Positions 11,325 to 25,629 of a DNA stretch of 64,000 nucleotides are shown piece by piece. Positions within the stretch are counted from its first letter, which is position 1. Each line of letters starts with the position of its first letter. A program made the position numbers and the translations under genes. The notes under the pieces are model-generated. The model saw only the letters and a list, made by a program, of their open reading frames with translations. It searched no databases and had not been told where the DNA came from. This DNA is from Pampus argenteus (lineage: Eukaryota > Chordata > Actinopteri > Scombriformes > Stromateidae): NCBI GenBank assembly GCA_036937835.1, contig CM072866.1, positions 18,990,001-19,054,000 of the forward strand. The letters run 5' to 3'.

Positions 11325-12978
11325 TTCACACATGGGCTCCACACGCACACACATATACACCCATGCAAAACATCACGTAGATGCACACACTTACACACAG
11401 ATGAGTGTGTGTGAGTGAGTGAGGGGGGACCTGGAACTACTTACAGAGAACAAAGAGGGAAATCAGGAAAAAATGCAGCCTCTTCGAATAAATCTCACCA
11501 CAATGCTGAGAAAAATCCCCAACCTCACCCCCAGAAACGCAAGAAAAACCTGGTTTCTCTCTTTCAAAGCAGTCAAAAGTGTCTTACAAAAGCAGAAATA
11601 GAAAACATTTTAGATAAAAGGAACCAGGCCCCTTTCTGAAAAGGACCTCACACCAAGTTGTGTGTAATTCCTACCAGAAACTGGTTTATTTACCAAAAAA
11701 TAATAAGATTTAATGCCAAAGCACTTAGGCTACAAATAAAGGACAACAAGTGGTGGGTACACAGAAGGGGGCGAAGGAGAAAAAGAAGCACGACACCAGG
11801 GTGGAAATTTTCCCTTTTTTTTTGTGCTTGTTATTTTCTGGTCCTCTGTTTACATGACACACCAGATTTCACATGGAGGAGTAGCTACAAGAACGGTGGT
11901 GCTGGAGAAGTGCAGAATGGCCTCCGCAAAAAATAAAAGAAAACAATAAACATGTCAGAGGAATTTGGATATCTGCAGTGACACACAAGCTCTCACACCG
12001 AGGCCGTGGCGATTTTCGCGAATCAAAGCCTTGCTCCTCGGGCTTTTCTTTATATAAAGCAAAAATCAACATTTATCCTGAGAAAGTGAGCAATGATGCT
12101 GACAAGTGCATAGAGCCAATGACAATACAATAGCAGAGATGCTAGGAACAACCGTGCCACCCACGTTGCTGAAAGACCGTGCTTTCAAACACCACCACTG
12201 AACTGTAAAACCACTGAAACCCCGTCTTGCCCATACTGTCCTTTTCACTTTAGCTTGAAATAAGCCAGTCTATTCTCTTCTGAGCTCCATCAGAGGCGGC
12301 TTTTCCACGGCTAATTCTGGTATTATGTTCCTATTGGAGCCACATCTCCTCTGACACACAGTCACTATGAAGAGGAACAGAATGCAGTGTTTCCATGAAT
12401 TAATTAAAATTATAAATGCTGACCAATCCCATCTCAAGGGGAATGAGCCAAAACTTGAACTATTTGGCGTAAAATTAAAAAAAAAAAATCTTGCTTTGCC
12501 TCTACCTACTAAACGTACAGCGAGAGTGTGACAGCTCGCTGCCTACAGCAAATCCAAGATTTCTTTTTATGCACTGTTGAACTGAACTAAAATGAGCTGA
12601 ACTAAATAAAGCTGATCTTATTGGTTCTGTTGCCTTATATCATTCCTATTCATAAATCTGCATCCGAAAAAGGACAAAAAAGAAACGAGCTAGGCTCATT
12701 TGATTCAGTTTAGAAATAAAAAATAGAATCACATCACAACAGCTTAACTAACCCACTATACCCAATTTTGTCACGGGGGATAATTAAAGCTTCCTGTTAT
12801 CTTAAACCCAGCAGTGTCCTCTCAGTCACTTTTAAATCACATTATGTGGGGTAAATACATGTGAGTCACTCTCTTGTGTGACCCCGGGAAGAAAAAGCCC
12901 ATGCGCACCCGTGCTTTGTTGTAATTCCCATTCATACTAATACATTCCTGATGAATGTTCTGCTATGTGGTGGGTAGT

Positions 12979-12986
12979 GTGTGTAT

Positions 12987-13020
<34 letters not shown>
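12979..13020. repeat. (TG)n microsatellite
   Basis: Sixteen or more TG units with a short impure start. Confidence 0.9.
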
Positions 13021-13023
<3 letters not shown>

Positions 13024-16000
13024 CTAAAGGAAAACCTGATGTGGAAGACCACAAATGTCTTAAAAAGTTAACACATTCAAACTGCAGTGTATCAGTGACA
13101 TTAAGTCATGTTTCAAATCCACACGATGACTTTGAACTCTGTTTGAACAGTAACAAGTTGCCTTCTTTTTTCCCCTCTCCGTTCTCCGTGCTCCTATCCT
13201 CTACACACAAAGGTATGCAAAACAACTGGAGCAGCCACATCATAACATATGAAAGTGGAGACTTGACCTGACCGGAATTCACTGTGCCTAAATCATTCTT
13301 AATATGAGAGCCGAGCAGCCTTTTTTTTTTTTTTCGAGGGATTATCCTCGATGAAACAGGAAAGATTTTCAGCTAATCTATATAGGAATGCCCACTCTGG
13401 AGAAGGTGAAGGGAAGTGGCTGGGACCAAAAGGTTTCTCTTGGAAGCCAACACACTTCATTATTCTTTTGTGTCACAATTAGATCCCAACCGCTGAGAAA
13501 AGCTACTATATTTCTGTCTTTCTTCCAAGGTATGGAAATGAGAGTTTGCTTTGTGCTATTGCTGAAACGATTAGTTAGTTATTGATTACCTTAATATTTG
13601 GAGCAATAACACTATCATGGCTGTGGGAATATTGGTATATCAAGCAAAAGGCACCGCCGCCCACTTTTTCATTGCGTGAAACGTTAAGGAGAAAAAAAAG
13701 TAATTGCACAAATATTACTACTATTTTTATAGTAACAATGGCTCAATGACTACATGTAATGTGAGCAGAGTTTCAGCTTGTAGTGACACACTCACAAAGA
13801 ATTATCACCTGATTCGCTCGGCTCCACAGAGGGCATCTATAGCATCTTTCAGCTCATTGTTTTAGTTTTACAATCTGCGACTCTCGCTGCTCTAATCATG
13901 TCTCCAGCTGCAGCTGTTTCCAGTAAACGCTCCAATAAACCCACGGTACCCTAAACTACCTACCCAGCAACAAATGGCACACTTAAAAAGTTAGTGACTA
14001 ACAGGTGAACATAATGTAGCATTTAGCAGTTAAAGAGCCAGCCCTCAGGAGCCGATGGAGACCAAAACAAAGCTTAAAGGAGACTTAAATTCATCAGGTG
14101 ACCAGAGACACGACTCCAAATGAATGCTAATGTTGCTCTGTGTCCACTGGACGTCTAAATAAACACATTTCCTTTTAGAGTTATGGGTTTTGAAGGCTTG
14201 GATGTATATGTTTTTCAAAGGGGGAGCATGTGTTTGAATGCATGTGTCCATGTATGTAAGCGTGTGAGGAAAGTTCTGGCTCGAAAGAGGGATGGGCACA
14301 GTTTTTAATTAGTGCCATACTGGAAGCTGGAACAGTGGAATCGTTGTGGAAAAGGCCACAGCAGCTGCAGTGACTGTTTGCTAGCTATTTAACAGAGCTC
14401 TCACTCCCACCATGCACCCTCCCACCTATCCCTGTTCCTCGCTCTTTCTCTTCCACTCCTGTGCTAGTTCAGGTGTCTGGAGTAGCTAAGGAAGCACTGG
14501 GTGGCACCCACCCAGACTTGCCATGCTGGCAGTGGCCACTATGTTGAGGAATGTATGAGATGGTTGCTGGCAAGCTCACCGCTTGGCAGGTTGTTCGGCA
14601 GGGGAATCACTCAGTGGGAGCAGACTGCAGCCAATTCCCTGTCATTGGCCGGTGATCTCAGAGGGGCAGTAGTCGGGGAGGGGGGAAACATAGACATAGA
14701 CACAGAGACGGACTGTAGTCATGCTGTGTAATGCCTTCCCATTCACTCTGCCTAGCTGCCACCCCACCCTGCCCGTGGGGACACACTCTAAATTTTTCAG
14801 AGTGGAACTGAGAAATGAAAACATTAAAAAAAAAACTTCAATGGGTGGAAATAGTTTTATTACAGTAGTGCTCAAATTGCATGTTCATGTACTTGATTTG
14901 ATGTCCAACTTAACTGTTCTGACAGCGCTGGACCCAGTCACAGTACAAGATGATTTAGTGTTTACAGTATCTGGACACAAACCTATTTGGCTATTTAGTT
15001 AATTGCTGGCCCGCTCGTTCATCTGACACTGCAAAGGAACAGTGTATTTTGCTCGAGGAGCTTCCCCGTTTCCAACTCCATTTCTATACCCACACAAGCA
15101 AGGCCAAACCCGAACCTCAATTTCCACTTAAGCTAAACTTGAGGAGGAACCAACAACCCCAAACCTCACCTCAACCTGACCGCACTGCAGCCGCTGTTGG
15201 CACTCACTTCCATTGCTGAGATGTTATGAACCATTGGTTGAGTTATTGTTTTACTTTAGGCTTTACTCTGTCTATTTTGGCACCATAGGAATCAACACTG
15301 GCCTCCATGTTAGCTTCATGAATTACTGGCAAACCGTTTCAGTTTTAAACATGTTCTCCAAAATAAAAAAAGTTGTGTCTATTTTGACGGAAAGGTTTAA
15401 ATAATTAGACGTGGAATTTTTCTTGAAGACGGAGTGAGAGTCTGATTTTCCATCTAAATGCACCAGTGTTTAGTTGTGAGTCAGGTGCTGCCAAGAGATT
15501 CTCAAAGGCTCCTTTCACTTAACCCTTTTTAGGAGGATGGTGACTTTCTGTAGAGCAACACTGACATCTTATGGACAACTGGAAGACATGCATATGAAAA
15601 GGGATCGTCAAAATGTGGAAAAGATTACTTTTTTTTTTTCCAAAGTGGATGTTTTGAGTGGACAATAGATAACCTTGCATGATCTGTGGATAAAGGATGA
15701 TGAGAAAGGAACAAAAACTTAAAGGAGATTAAATGCAGGGCAGTTTGTGTTTAAAGTACCCAGGCTTTAGTGAAAACAAGTAGATTAATGAAAATGCTCA
15801 TCACTGCAAATACTTTTACTCTCTAGTGAAATATCTGGTCAAATGAAAACTATCACATCAAAACCACATCAACAAGGCAAACATCCAACTGAGAAATGTG
15901 CATATTTACACAGTTAAGGACATTAAAATGGTTTCTTTTGTGCTATGTATACAAAAAGGGATCAAACATAGTGGAGTTAGTGGTAGTATTTTTCTTCTCA

Positions 16001-16182
16001 CCTTTTTTTTTCTTTGGTGCTTTCAAACATGTGACATTAATCTCTACATTTATAAATCATGGAAATCCTTACAAGCAACTGATGCAGTAAGCAAATCATT
16101 GAACAAATGGTCTTTTTTTGCAAAATGTGTGTTTGATTTGACCGTATGTACACGCAGGATACCTCAGATCATTTCTATCTGA

Positions 16183-16184
<2 letters not shown>

Positions 16185-16270
<86 letters not shown>
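16185..16270. repeat. (TTTC)n microsatellite
   Basis: About 86 bases of nearly perfect TTTC tetranucleotide repeat, about 21 units. It has the same unit on the opposite strand as the GAAA array at 59155. Confidence 0.95.
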
Positions 16271-17340
16271 CTTGTATCTTACTGCTCCATAACTTATGTT
16301 ACAGGCATTAAGTCCTGATAATTGGCACTGAAAGCACCTTACCTTGCAGCATAGTTTTTATTTTAAAAATTATAAACACATTTGATATTTTGTTGCATGT
16401 GGAGTTTGTTTTTTTTATAATCATTTGCCGAGACCCATTCATGCAGAAGTCATTATTTTGCGGTTGGAATTTCCAGATTCTTCATTCTGTTTCTCATTAT
16501 GATTGTTTATATTGTGTTGGGGTTTTTTTGTGCTGTTAGCTCTGTTGTGTGTGTTCGTTAGCTCTCTCTTACAGAGATACTGGTGTACGGCTATAACAAG
16601 GCTATTTGAGCCACCCAAAAAATTGCTATTTAAATTTAAATATTGTTTTAACCTGTTTTTTGCTTTTTGTAGTCACACATCCTAATTGCAGAGATGAACA
16701 AGTTCTTATTTTTCAGAAGAAAATCCCAACAACTTCTGACTCTCATGCACACATACATGCACTTTATGATTCAAAAGACTGTTCAGTCTGACAGTTTAAA
16801 GAGAATATTATGAAGAACTTTTTATCACAGTTTATGCATTTGAAAGTTGAGTATAGATGTTATCAAAGATAACTAAATTTACCACTTTATAAATGACTTA
16901 TGTACTGAAGCGATCTCATCATACGTAGCTATTTTTATACATTTTTTGGAGTTGCATTGCTATTTACTTACTTTTGTCTTTTTTCAAGATAATGTAGCAA
17001 AGTTGATCAAAATTACATATTCAAGTTGACATTTCTAGCAGTGTAAAAATTAATGTGCCATTAAAGCTACTTGATGTTTCATGATACTGAAAAGGTTTTA
17101 GCCTTTTGAGCAAACCTTTACTGACCACTTTACACCACTAGGTGGTGCTCAGATACTACTACTACAGCTGCTTTTCTCTTTGAGTGAACAATCATGTGTG
17201 TTCACCAGTTTGTGTAAAAAAAAAAAAAAAAAAGAATTAGAAATTAATTAGAATTGTTGTTTTTTACTTAGTTCCCTGAATTAATTCATTTGCATTTTGC
17301 ATTTTGCACACCATGGTCCTATTCCTACTGAGGTAGATGT

Positions 17341-17365
17341 GTTTTTTTTTTTTTTTTTTTTTTTT
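17341..17365. repeat. Poly-T tract
   Basis: About 25 consecutive T after a G. A poly-A tract lies nearby at about 17217-17233. Either could be the tail of an old retroposed copy, but no body is recognisable. Confidence 0.8.
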
Positions 17366-17937
17366 ACAGAAAAATATGATTTTTTTGTTGTCAAAAACTC
17401 AACACTGTACTTGGGAAGTTGCAAAATGAGTTTAAATGTGGCTTAGTGCTCTTATCAAATTACATTTTTGCTTGTATTGGGAATATATAAGCTTCTTTTA
17501 ATACATAAGACAATCTATTAATATTCAGTTTTGTTTTGAAGAAAATTTTAAGGTATTTAGCATCATGCATTTGTGACAAAGATGATCTTGAACTCTTGTA
17601 GATTCACCAGGAGCAGGTTTTAGGAAGGTGTATCAGCAAACTGAGCAGCCGACTGTTGCTCTATGTCCTGGAGGGAAGGACTGTTGTAAATGATCATAAT
17701 CGATGGGGCTCCCACCCAAGGGCTTTAAACTAGGATAAAGGGGTGGGGTTGAGGAGAGGAGACGGCTGGTGGTGCACTTAGCCAGCTGAAAGCAACATAT
17801 GACACCATGCTCACACATTAGCAAAGCCTCAGTTCGTTTACTCAGGAATGGACTGAATGAGAGTTGAGAGCGGGATTATATAATAAGGTTGGGCACTTAA
17901 GTGAGCTTGTCCTGTCAGTGTCTAATCCTGTCCCTAT

Positions 17938-17985
17938 AATATATATATATATACTGTATATATATATATATATATATACACACAC
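17938..17985. repeat. (AT)n / (CA)n compound repeat
   Basis: Two TA runs separated by 'ctg', with a short CA extension. The sequence is self-complementary and could form a cruciform or hairpin. Confidence 0.85.
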
Positions 17986-20679
17986 AAACACCTCCTGATC
18001 ACATGACAACAGCAACCAGGGGATCAATTAAAGATTGGTGACATCATCACAGTGTCTGGCTACATATTCTGTCCCCAAATCCCCAAATCAGGAGGGATTC
18101 CCATGGCCATATGTTCGCTTCATTCACTGCTCATAGTTTGAGAGCTTTAATTAAGCGTTGGAGCAGAATATTGTTTAAAATCATATTACATTTGTAGGAG
18201 ATGATTTTCAACAACATTTATGTCATATTTTATTATAATTCTGGGGATGATCAAAGGCCTCCTCACCAACCGTTGAGTCAGAGAAGCTAAATGACCTCTA
18301 TTGTTATTTATTTATATGTATTAAAACATTTCACTTATATCTTATGCTAATAAAGATACAGAATAACTCTCCTTTTAATTTAACAATTTCATGAAGACAC
18401 TAGAGGAAAAGTCAAGGGATCATCAAAGTCATTAGCCTTTATCCTCCAGGGATGATTGATGTCATAGCAATCCATCCAATATATGTTCCAGTCAGACAGA
18501 CCAGCATTGTCATTTAACAATGTCAGTAGTGTGAAGAATAATAGTTAGAAAATAAAAATAAAAATACATATATCAGCAAACAAGTGCAAGAAAAAAACAT
18601 TTTGATTTAAAAAAATGTAGCTATTGATGACTTTTCTTTCTTACCTCTGCGCATGTAAGATCCAGAGAACTTTAACAATCACAGACAATAAAATAAAACC
18701 ACTCTTCTGTGTTCTGTATTTAATACAAAGATGTGAAATATTGGCATTAAATCAATTTAGAATTGAGGTCAAATACAGTCGTATGATCCATTTACAGCTC
18801 CTCATCTTATTATATGACATTTGCCCTCAAATGTCCTTGCGGTTTACCCACCAGCGTAATCATTTTTACTGCAAACAATCAGTCATCAGCTTTGTTTGAG
18901 GAGCGGTCTATTTTTGCCCTGCAGATCTCTCTTTGGAGGCCAAACCAGGAAGAGGTGATGTCATGATGGCTATCACTTACAATGCTCCAGCTCGCTACAG
19001 ATGTACAGACCCCCCCTCTCTCCTGAGGTATGACCTCAGCCACGGGTGTACAGAGGGAACATCTGCTTGAGGATCTGGTCAGCAGGATGCAGATTTGATC
19101 TGATGCAAGACATTACACTGGAGAGACGCTTTCTTATATGATTTAGAGGAGCATATTTGTGATTAGACCTCATCTAGATATGATCGCTGTCTTGAAATAG
19201 GTCAGAAACAAAGAGAGCAGTTAAAGGATGCGCATTTGTGTCATCAATCAGATCCTCTCTGTCTCTCCCTTAAGCGGGGGCCCCAAAAACCTGTTTAACT
19301 CTAACTAACTGTGTCTGGAAATATCAGGTCTTTTTTGCTATTGAGATATGGATTAAACCAGCAAATACAACCAAATACACCACTTCAAGACTTCAAAGAT
19401 ATCCTTGCTGACATTTGGAAAGACCGTGAAGGTTTTACTGTTGAACAGAGAAACGGACAACATGAAAAGACCCAGCAAAATATTTTATATACTGCTTGAA
19501 AGCCAACAGTTTTCAACCGTGTGTTAGACTCAGTATCTGCTCACTCCAAGGATGACACAGTCTACTGTACAGAGATGCTACAGCTTATTCTCATTTTCAT
19601 TTCACATTTTCCAGATACTATATGTTCACTGATGCTTAACTGACATCACAGGGACCTTATAGACCCAAATCCAATGTTTTAAATATCTGAATGGACCTTC
19701 ATTGATTTAACTTTATCCTGAGGCATCTAATATCTTATGTCGAGATACCATCAATTTGGTGGTTAATATGGTCAAAAACTGAGATGTGGATTGACTTAAT
19801 TCCATAGATTCATCATTGTCAGTTTAGAAATCAACGGCTTGACTTTAAACTAAGTATTTAAAGGTGCTTCATATAGTCTTGCACTGTGTTTGTTCACTTA
19901 TTGTTTTAAACACTATATAAACATATGATTTCCACTACTGAGTCAATGATGCAGTTTCAAACTTTTTACCGGGAGTCATTTGCATAATCAGGTAAATTAA
20001 AAACACTGACATCTTAAGGAATCTGCTGCTAATTATTTCATTTTGGATTTAAAAGCGTTTAACAAGTTTAATTCATTGGGGTTTTAAGTCATTCTGCAAC
20101 ATATTCCATGCCAAATACCCTTTTTTGGGGGACATAATGCATAAAGACATTGTGAGAACGCAGAGTATTGTTCAGGACTTTAGTGCTGGACAAAGACACA
20201 ATCATAGTATAGGTGCAGACTAAGAATTCCCTTATATAGAGAGGTGTACTAATGTAAGAGCCTATGGGCGGTCAGAGCAGGTGAAAAAGTTGCTTTTTAC
20301 ATTAAAAGAAAAAAGAAAAACAAGCTTTATTCTAAAAATAATGTTTTAGCCTCAGCTTTTTCACAAGGTAACTATTTCACTTCAAGAGTGCCCATCAAGG
20401 GGATATTTTGTGACCTATTCCTGGAGTAAGTAAACAACACATGAATATAAAGGTAAAGGTTCTGTGGTGACTATGTTAGCATGACCATAAATGTATATTG
20501 TATTGCGAAAGCATGTTGTGTGCAATGTAAGTATGATCATTCTGTGTTCATTACATATTTTTCTGTCTGATGAAGGCAAAACTGAGAAAACTGCTTAGCA
20601 GGTATCAGCAAGCCTTTGCTGAGCAGCTGAGCTCAGAAGGATCTTCAAAGGTACAAACATGTCAAGCACAGATTCATCC

Positions 20680-20775
20680 ATCAAAGGGAAACGCCCGGTA
20701 CTGGTCGCCAATCTATCACAGGGCTAAGAAAGAATACCTGTGGGCAAGTTAGAGTCATAATTCATGCGACTTTCA
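20680..20775 (-). repeat. Degraded fish-type SINE-like repeat
   Basis: The string 'cggtactggtcgccaatctatcacagggctaa ... gtgggcaagttagagtca' resembles the widespread teleost repeat containing 'ggtcgccagtctatcacagggctaac ... gggcaatttagagtcacc'. Internal parts are lost. Confidence 0.6.
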
Positions 20776-21091
20776 TCTCTTTGCAAGAGGAGAGGACATT
20801 CCCACAAACACAGATAATACCAATAAACTGTATTAACGGGACAGAAAAAAAAAGGCTTCTCAGCTTCTGAGAGTGCACCTGTATAGTAAAGGACAGCTGA
20901 CAAAGATACAGGTGCATCGCCATGTGTCCACTCAGAACAAGTGTCGGCAGTTGGTTGAAGTTCAACGTGTCACCACCCCCTTGTGCAAAATGTGCCATGA
21001 CTGCTTTGACTGACAGCTGTGCTATCAAGGGTTAACTGTCCCATCTAACAAGTGAACAAGTGACTGTGACAGCTGCTGTTAGACACCCCCC

Positions 21092-21126
21092 AACACACAC
21101 ACATACACACACACACACACACACAC
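21092..21126. repeat. (CA)n microsatellite
   Basis: About 17 CA units with one T interruption. Confidence 0.9.
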
Positions 21127-24084
21127 GAATACTTCTTCTCAATAAACCAAGCAAGGGGAGCTGGTCAGACCACCCTCGATAGTGAGCCCAGGGAATCTCT
21201 TTGCTGGGGATGAGGAGACTGTGTATGTGTGTGGGTGTAGGGGTGTAATAATGGGGGGTTGTAGACATAGTCCTCAAGGGAGTCTCATTTTACATAATGG
21301 GTTTAGATTGAAAATACTGCATTGTCTGGTGAGAAGACCAGTGATCAAACCTCCAAAGGACCTGTGAGAACAATCAATCAAGTCAGACGCAATGAAAGAA
21401 AGTGTCTGATAAGGTGAAAGGCTGACTTATCAATGAACCTCACTGCATGTAAATGATTATATCTTGACCTTAAAATTGCAAACCTGTGCACTTGTAGGAC
21501 TTAAGGTAGTGTCACCCTCTGATTGGTGCATCCTCTGTCTCTGTGCAATGAAGGTAGAGGAGGTAAACTGAGCCCCCGGAGACAGCATTCAAATATTACC
21601 ACCCCAGACATTATTTCTAGAAGGACTTGCAAAAAGCCGCGCCAAACGAACCACCCGTTTGAAATGTGAGATCGCCTGATGCACTGCTGCCATACCTCAC
21701 ATTGCTGCAAAAAATTCGACAGGCCTGCCAAGAGCCCTCAGATGGCGAAATGAATTGCATGTGTGAAGGAGTGTCATCTAAAAACGTGTCAGTCATCGTT
21801 AAGCACTTCAACCCCCGTGCTAATTCATGGAAGTCTATGGAGTTAATGTTGCAATCAATCCTAACCCATGAGTCCACTCTCCTTCTGTCTGGCTAGAGAC
21901 AGGCAACGCTCCAAGGTTTCTAAATTGCTCCCGCTCCTCATCATGAACCCTGACCTAAAAGAGCCTACTACTATGTGGCTCAAAAATTAATGTCCTGTCT
22001 ACACATTTTACAGGCAACATATTGGACTCGTAGTTCTTGCCCTGTTTTAGGTGAGAGCAGGGAAGAAGGATCCGTCCTCTGTTGCTTTTTCTGAGTTTTC
22101 TTCCTTTTTTCTCACTGTTGAAGGGTTCATTGTGGAGTTTCTACTCATCCAAATCAAGGGTGTAAAAATAGAGGGGGGTCTTATATATTTCAAAGCCCTA
22201 TGAGGCAAATGTGTCATTTGTGATTTTTGTTCTATATACATAAAAAGAAAAGAAAAGCGAGAGTGATCTGGGTTGAGTTCATGATTAAACGGTGACACAT
22301 TAGAAGCTGATTAATGGTACATTGCTCTATTGTTATGAACCATACTGATGATAATTCAATCATGGCAAATGCTGACTAGACTCAATTAGAGTGGATTAAT
22401 GGTTTACACACTTAAGTCCGATGAGGTTTGAATTTAACCTTACTGTCTTCACGATTTATTTCTTCAAAAAACCTTTTCCTACAAAATGTGTCTAGATTCG
22501 TACGCTGGAGTGTCTAATCTAAGCAGAAAGGGTTCATGTTGCCAAGCTGCAACTGGGACATACACCGTGTAGTCATGTAATGTGTTTACATTCAGTTGCC
22601 AGTTACACTTAGTTAACCCTAATAATACAACAGACCTAATAAAAATCTTACCTATATGAAGCTTACAACGTTTTTTTGTATAGAACATTTATCAGTTAGT
22701 TTTAGAAAGGTGTTTATTCAACTTAACAGTAGTTTTGGAGGCTCTAGTTTGTAGTGCTGTTGAACTCTATTGTTATATATGATACGCAATGTGATAATGA
22801 GGGGTGTTTTATATCAATTTGCTATATAATTATATAAATGAGGTTGGATTAAATATTAGAAACACATATCACTGGGTGCAGAGTGTGGCATTATATGCAA
22901 TTAAAAACAGCAATGTTATATAGAAACTCATGAAGTGACAAGATCATACACAAGTGTTGTGTTTTGTGTGTTTTGTGCTTTAGACAGCAGAGAGATGGGA
23001 AGGATCTGACCCCTCTGTTGGCCTTTTCTCTTCTCCATCAGTGTTTGACGCCCTGCTGTGTGATGGATCAACAATGGGGATTGTCATCTAATTGCATCCA
23101 CACAGAGTTCTTACTATAACAAAACAAGACCGATGTAAGGATAGGTAATAACATCAGCTTCTGTTCAAAGTGTATGTATGAGCACGTTATTTGTGTATGC
23201 CAAATATTACGTCATTTTATCAGGACAGAAATATTAATTTTAATGTGAACACCAAAGTGGGATTTAGTATTACAATTTTCTGTTCTGCTAAAAGGAAGAA
23301 AAGTCTCTTTCTGTGAATGTTTGAGTTGCTTTATTGCCACCAAAGTAATAGGAAGTACATAACAAAGTACATAAGCAAAGGTAATTCACTTTCATTCATA
23401 GTGCTCACATCACATCATAGCAAATGTATCATTGGGTGATGTGAAATTTAATTTGGTTTGTGTTAGCCGTTTCAGAAATGCTAATATTTGCATTGTGCCT
23501 GTTTCATGCAGCACACAGAGAAGATGACTGACACTCTTCAGCTGCGTGATCTAATTTACCAACAAATCTTTGAGCATCTGCGTGATCTTGATGCTACCTC
23601 TTCTAGTGGTTCACAAATCAGGGGATTGGAATAGCTTCATGAGGTTTTTATTACATTTTATACAGCACGAAGCAGGACGATAGATGCAAGGCCTCAGATG
23701 AAGTGTTTTTAAGCAAAATATCCAATATAGAAAATGAACATATTCAGATCATATACTTAATTTTAATAAATGCATTATATTTCATAACCTGATCATATAT
23801 TTTGCATGTAAAATGTTAATGTGCAATGTTACTAGAGTAGCTGTAAAAAAAAAAAAAATATTAGTTGAGTAAAATATTTATACAATATACAATAATATAC
23901 AATATTTCCCTCTAAAATGTAGTGGTGTACAGTTATTATTAAATAAAATCTCTTGAAGACTGATTCTGTATAAAGCTTCTTCTCTATAGCAACAAGTCTA
24001 CAAATGTCTTGAGGTCTTATGAATGTGTGTTTTAGTCTGAATCCTTATTATGAAAAAGTTTGGGGAACCTTCCTTCTAATCCTA

Positions 24085-24168
24085 CTCATCATCATCATCA
24101 TCATCACTGCCGCTCCCTCCTCCTCCTCCTCCTCCTCGTCCTCCTCCTCCTCCTCCTCCTCCTCCTCG
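24085..24168. repeat. (ATC)n and (TCC)n trinucleotide repeats
   Basis: About seven ATC/TCA units followed, after a short gap, by about 17 TCC units with one TCG. The purine/pyrimidine strand asymmetry of the TCC part makes it a candidate triplex-forming tract, immediately 5' of a CpG-rich block. It translates to poly-Ser and poly-Leu frames that are not genes. Confidence 0.9.
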
Positions 24169-24204
24169 CACTGTTATTTTTTTTCTTTTTTTCTTTTTTT
24201 TATT

Positions 24205-24345
24205 CACGTGCAGCTCGCTCCCGCCTCACTCAGACATTCTGTCGCCAGCGCCGTGACGTCACCTGCGCCAGGAGCCTCCTCCGCTCTGAACGGTTTCCCT
24301 CCGCGTGTCCTCAGGATAATCTAGTCCCTCTCACCGCGGCAACCC
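24205..24345. promoter_or_regulatory. CpG-rich block with palindromic CRE, possible promoter
   Basis: Unusually rich in CpG for this AT-rich region, with a perfect TGACGTCA at 24254-24261. It lies about 1.4 kb upstream of a second GC-rich block that has a clean splice donor. It could be a distal promoter or enhancer of smad1, but the strand and target are not shown by the sequence. Confidence 0.4.
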
Positions 24346-25629
24346 TGAACTTGACTAATGGACAAGCAAAGTGCTGCAAAACGGTTTATTGTGTTTTGCA
24401 TCTCACCAGTAGATATATGTATATATATATATATATAAAATTTGTGAATTGATTCGGACGTGTCTTTATCAATGCAATTACAGATTTGATTGAGCTGATT
24501 TCTATAATATTCACCATTAAGGATTTAATTGCCTATTGCGCTCAATATGAGTACATCATTGTACTTATATTGTATTTTAACTTGCATAATGTTTTGTGTG
24601 AAAATCTGTTTTCACCTTAAAACTAATATTAGTTTTCAACAGTTAGTTATCATTCTTGTGATCTCCTTTTTGCAAAAGGAAATTCACTTCTTCACCTTGT
24701 TTTTGATTAGATAAAATAGTAGTCTATTTTGAATTCCTTCTTAGATATGACTCAATATTTCTCACCTCACATTTGAGGAAATGACACTTTAGTATCCGTT
24801 GCTGCTGCCCTGACTGAGGGCTATTTTCATACATTTGCATGCAATATTAATGAGATGGTTTGAAAAACTGTCGAAGTTTCACTCTTGACATTGTAAAATT
24901 ATGCCCTTATCCCGGCCAGAGGAAAAGAGAACATCAGGTTTGAGCTGACTGTTGTCTGTGTGCGTTATTGTCTTGAGGTGAGAAGCTGGGATGATGGCAT
25001 GTGTGAGCATGCTCTGGTGCTCACCCTGCTCTTGGACACTTTTGTTCTCCTGACAACATAAATAGTGCTTATCATATCACAATCAAAGCAAAAGTGGAAC
25101 TGAGAGGCAGGCTTACACAGTGCAGTTCAGGAGTTCAAGATCAGATAAAACCACTGAGTTGTCTGTCAGTTAAAACTTCTGTGAGTGCACGTTTTAAGTA
25201 CGAGTCAAGGTTTCTACAGGGGTCATGTGCAGTAACATTAAGTTTCTTTATAGCCTGTGTTTGGAAAGTATAGTCTAGTAAATTAAAATTAAAGTTAAAA
25301 TTATTTCTGATGACATGGAGTGATTACCAGGGTCAATGTAATGAAACATCTGATCATAGAAGTCCTAAAGATTACCTCATTGTGCAGTAATACAGAAAAA
25401 AAAGTTGGGATGTTCTGGGAGACTCATGTTGAGAAAGATTTCCTTCACTTCATTTCAACATTTCACCCTTTAAACAGGCAACAAACTCTGAAACATCTGA
25501 AAAGCAACTCTGGGCTGGTGAAGACCTCGTTTTATTTTAGCGTGAAAACTGCATTGTTTCACAGTTACATAATCCATTTCCACACAGTTACTGAAAAATG
25601 TTAGATGTGTAAAAAGTAGGTCTTGTTAT

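Larger units (their letters stand above)
10601..24200. other. Intergenic region without recognised coding gene
   Basis: About 13.6 kb. I see microsatellites, homopolymers, AT-rich DNA and a few degraded interspersed repeats. No exon with clear protein similarity was found, including no MAM-domain exons that could extend the EGF gene. Low-repeat blocks at about 11950-12350, 13840-13960 and 21490-21960 look like candidate conserved noncoding elements. Confidence 0.5.

Noticed and set aside
16185..16270. Short direct repeats suggesting a CRISPR-like array
   Set aside because: Pure tetranucleotide microsatellite with no spacers, in a vertebrate genome.
24019..24452. Long Ser-rich and Leu-rich frames (101 and 130 codons)
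   Set aside because: They read through the (ATC)n and (TCC)n repeats in different frames and have no conserved domain or splice support.
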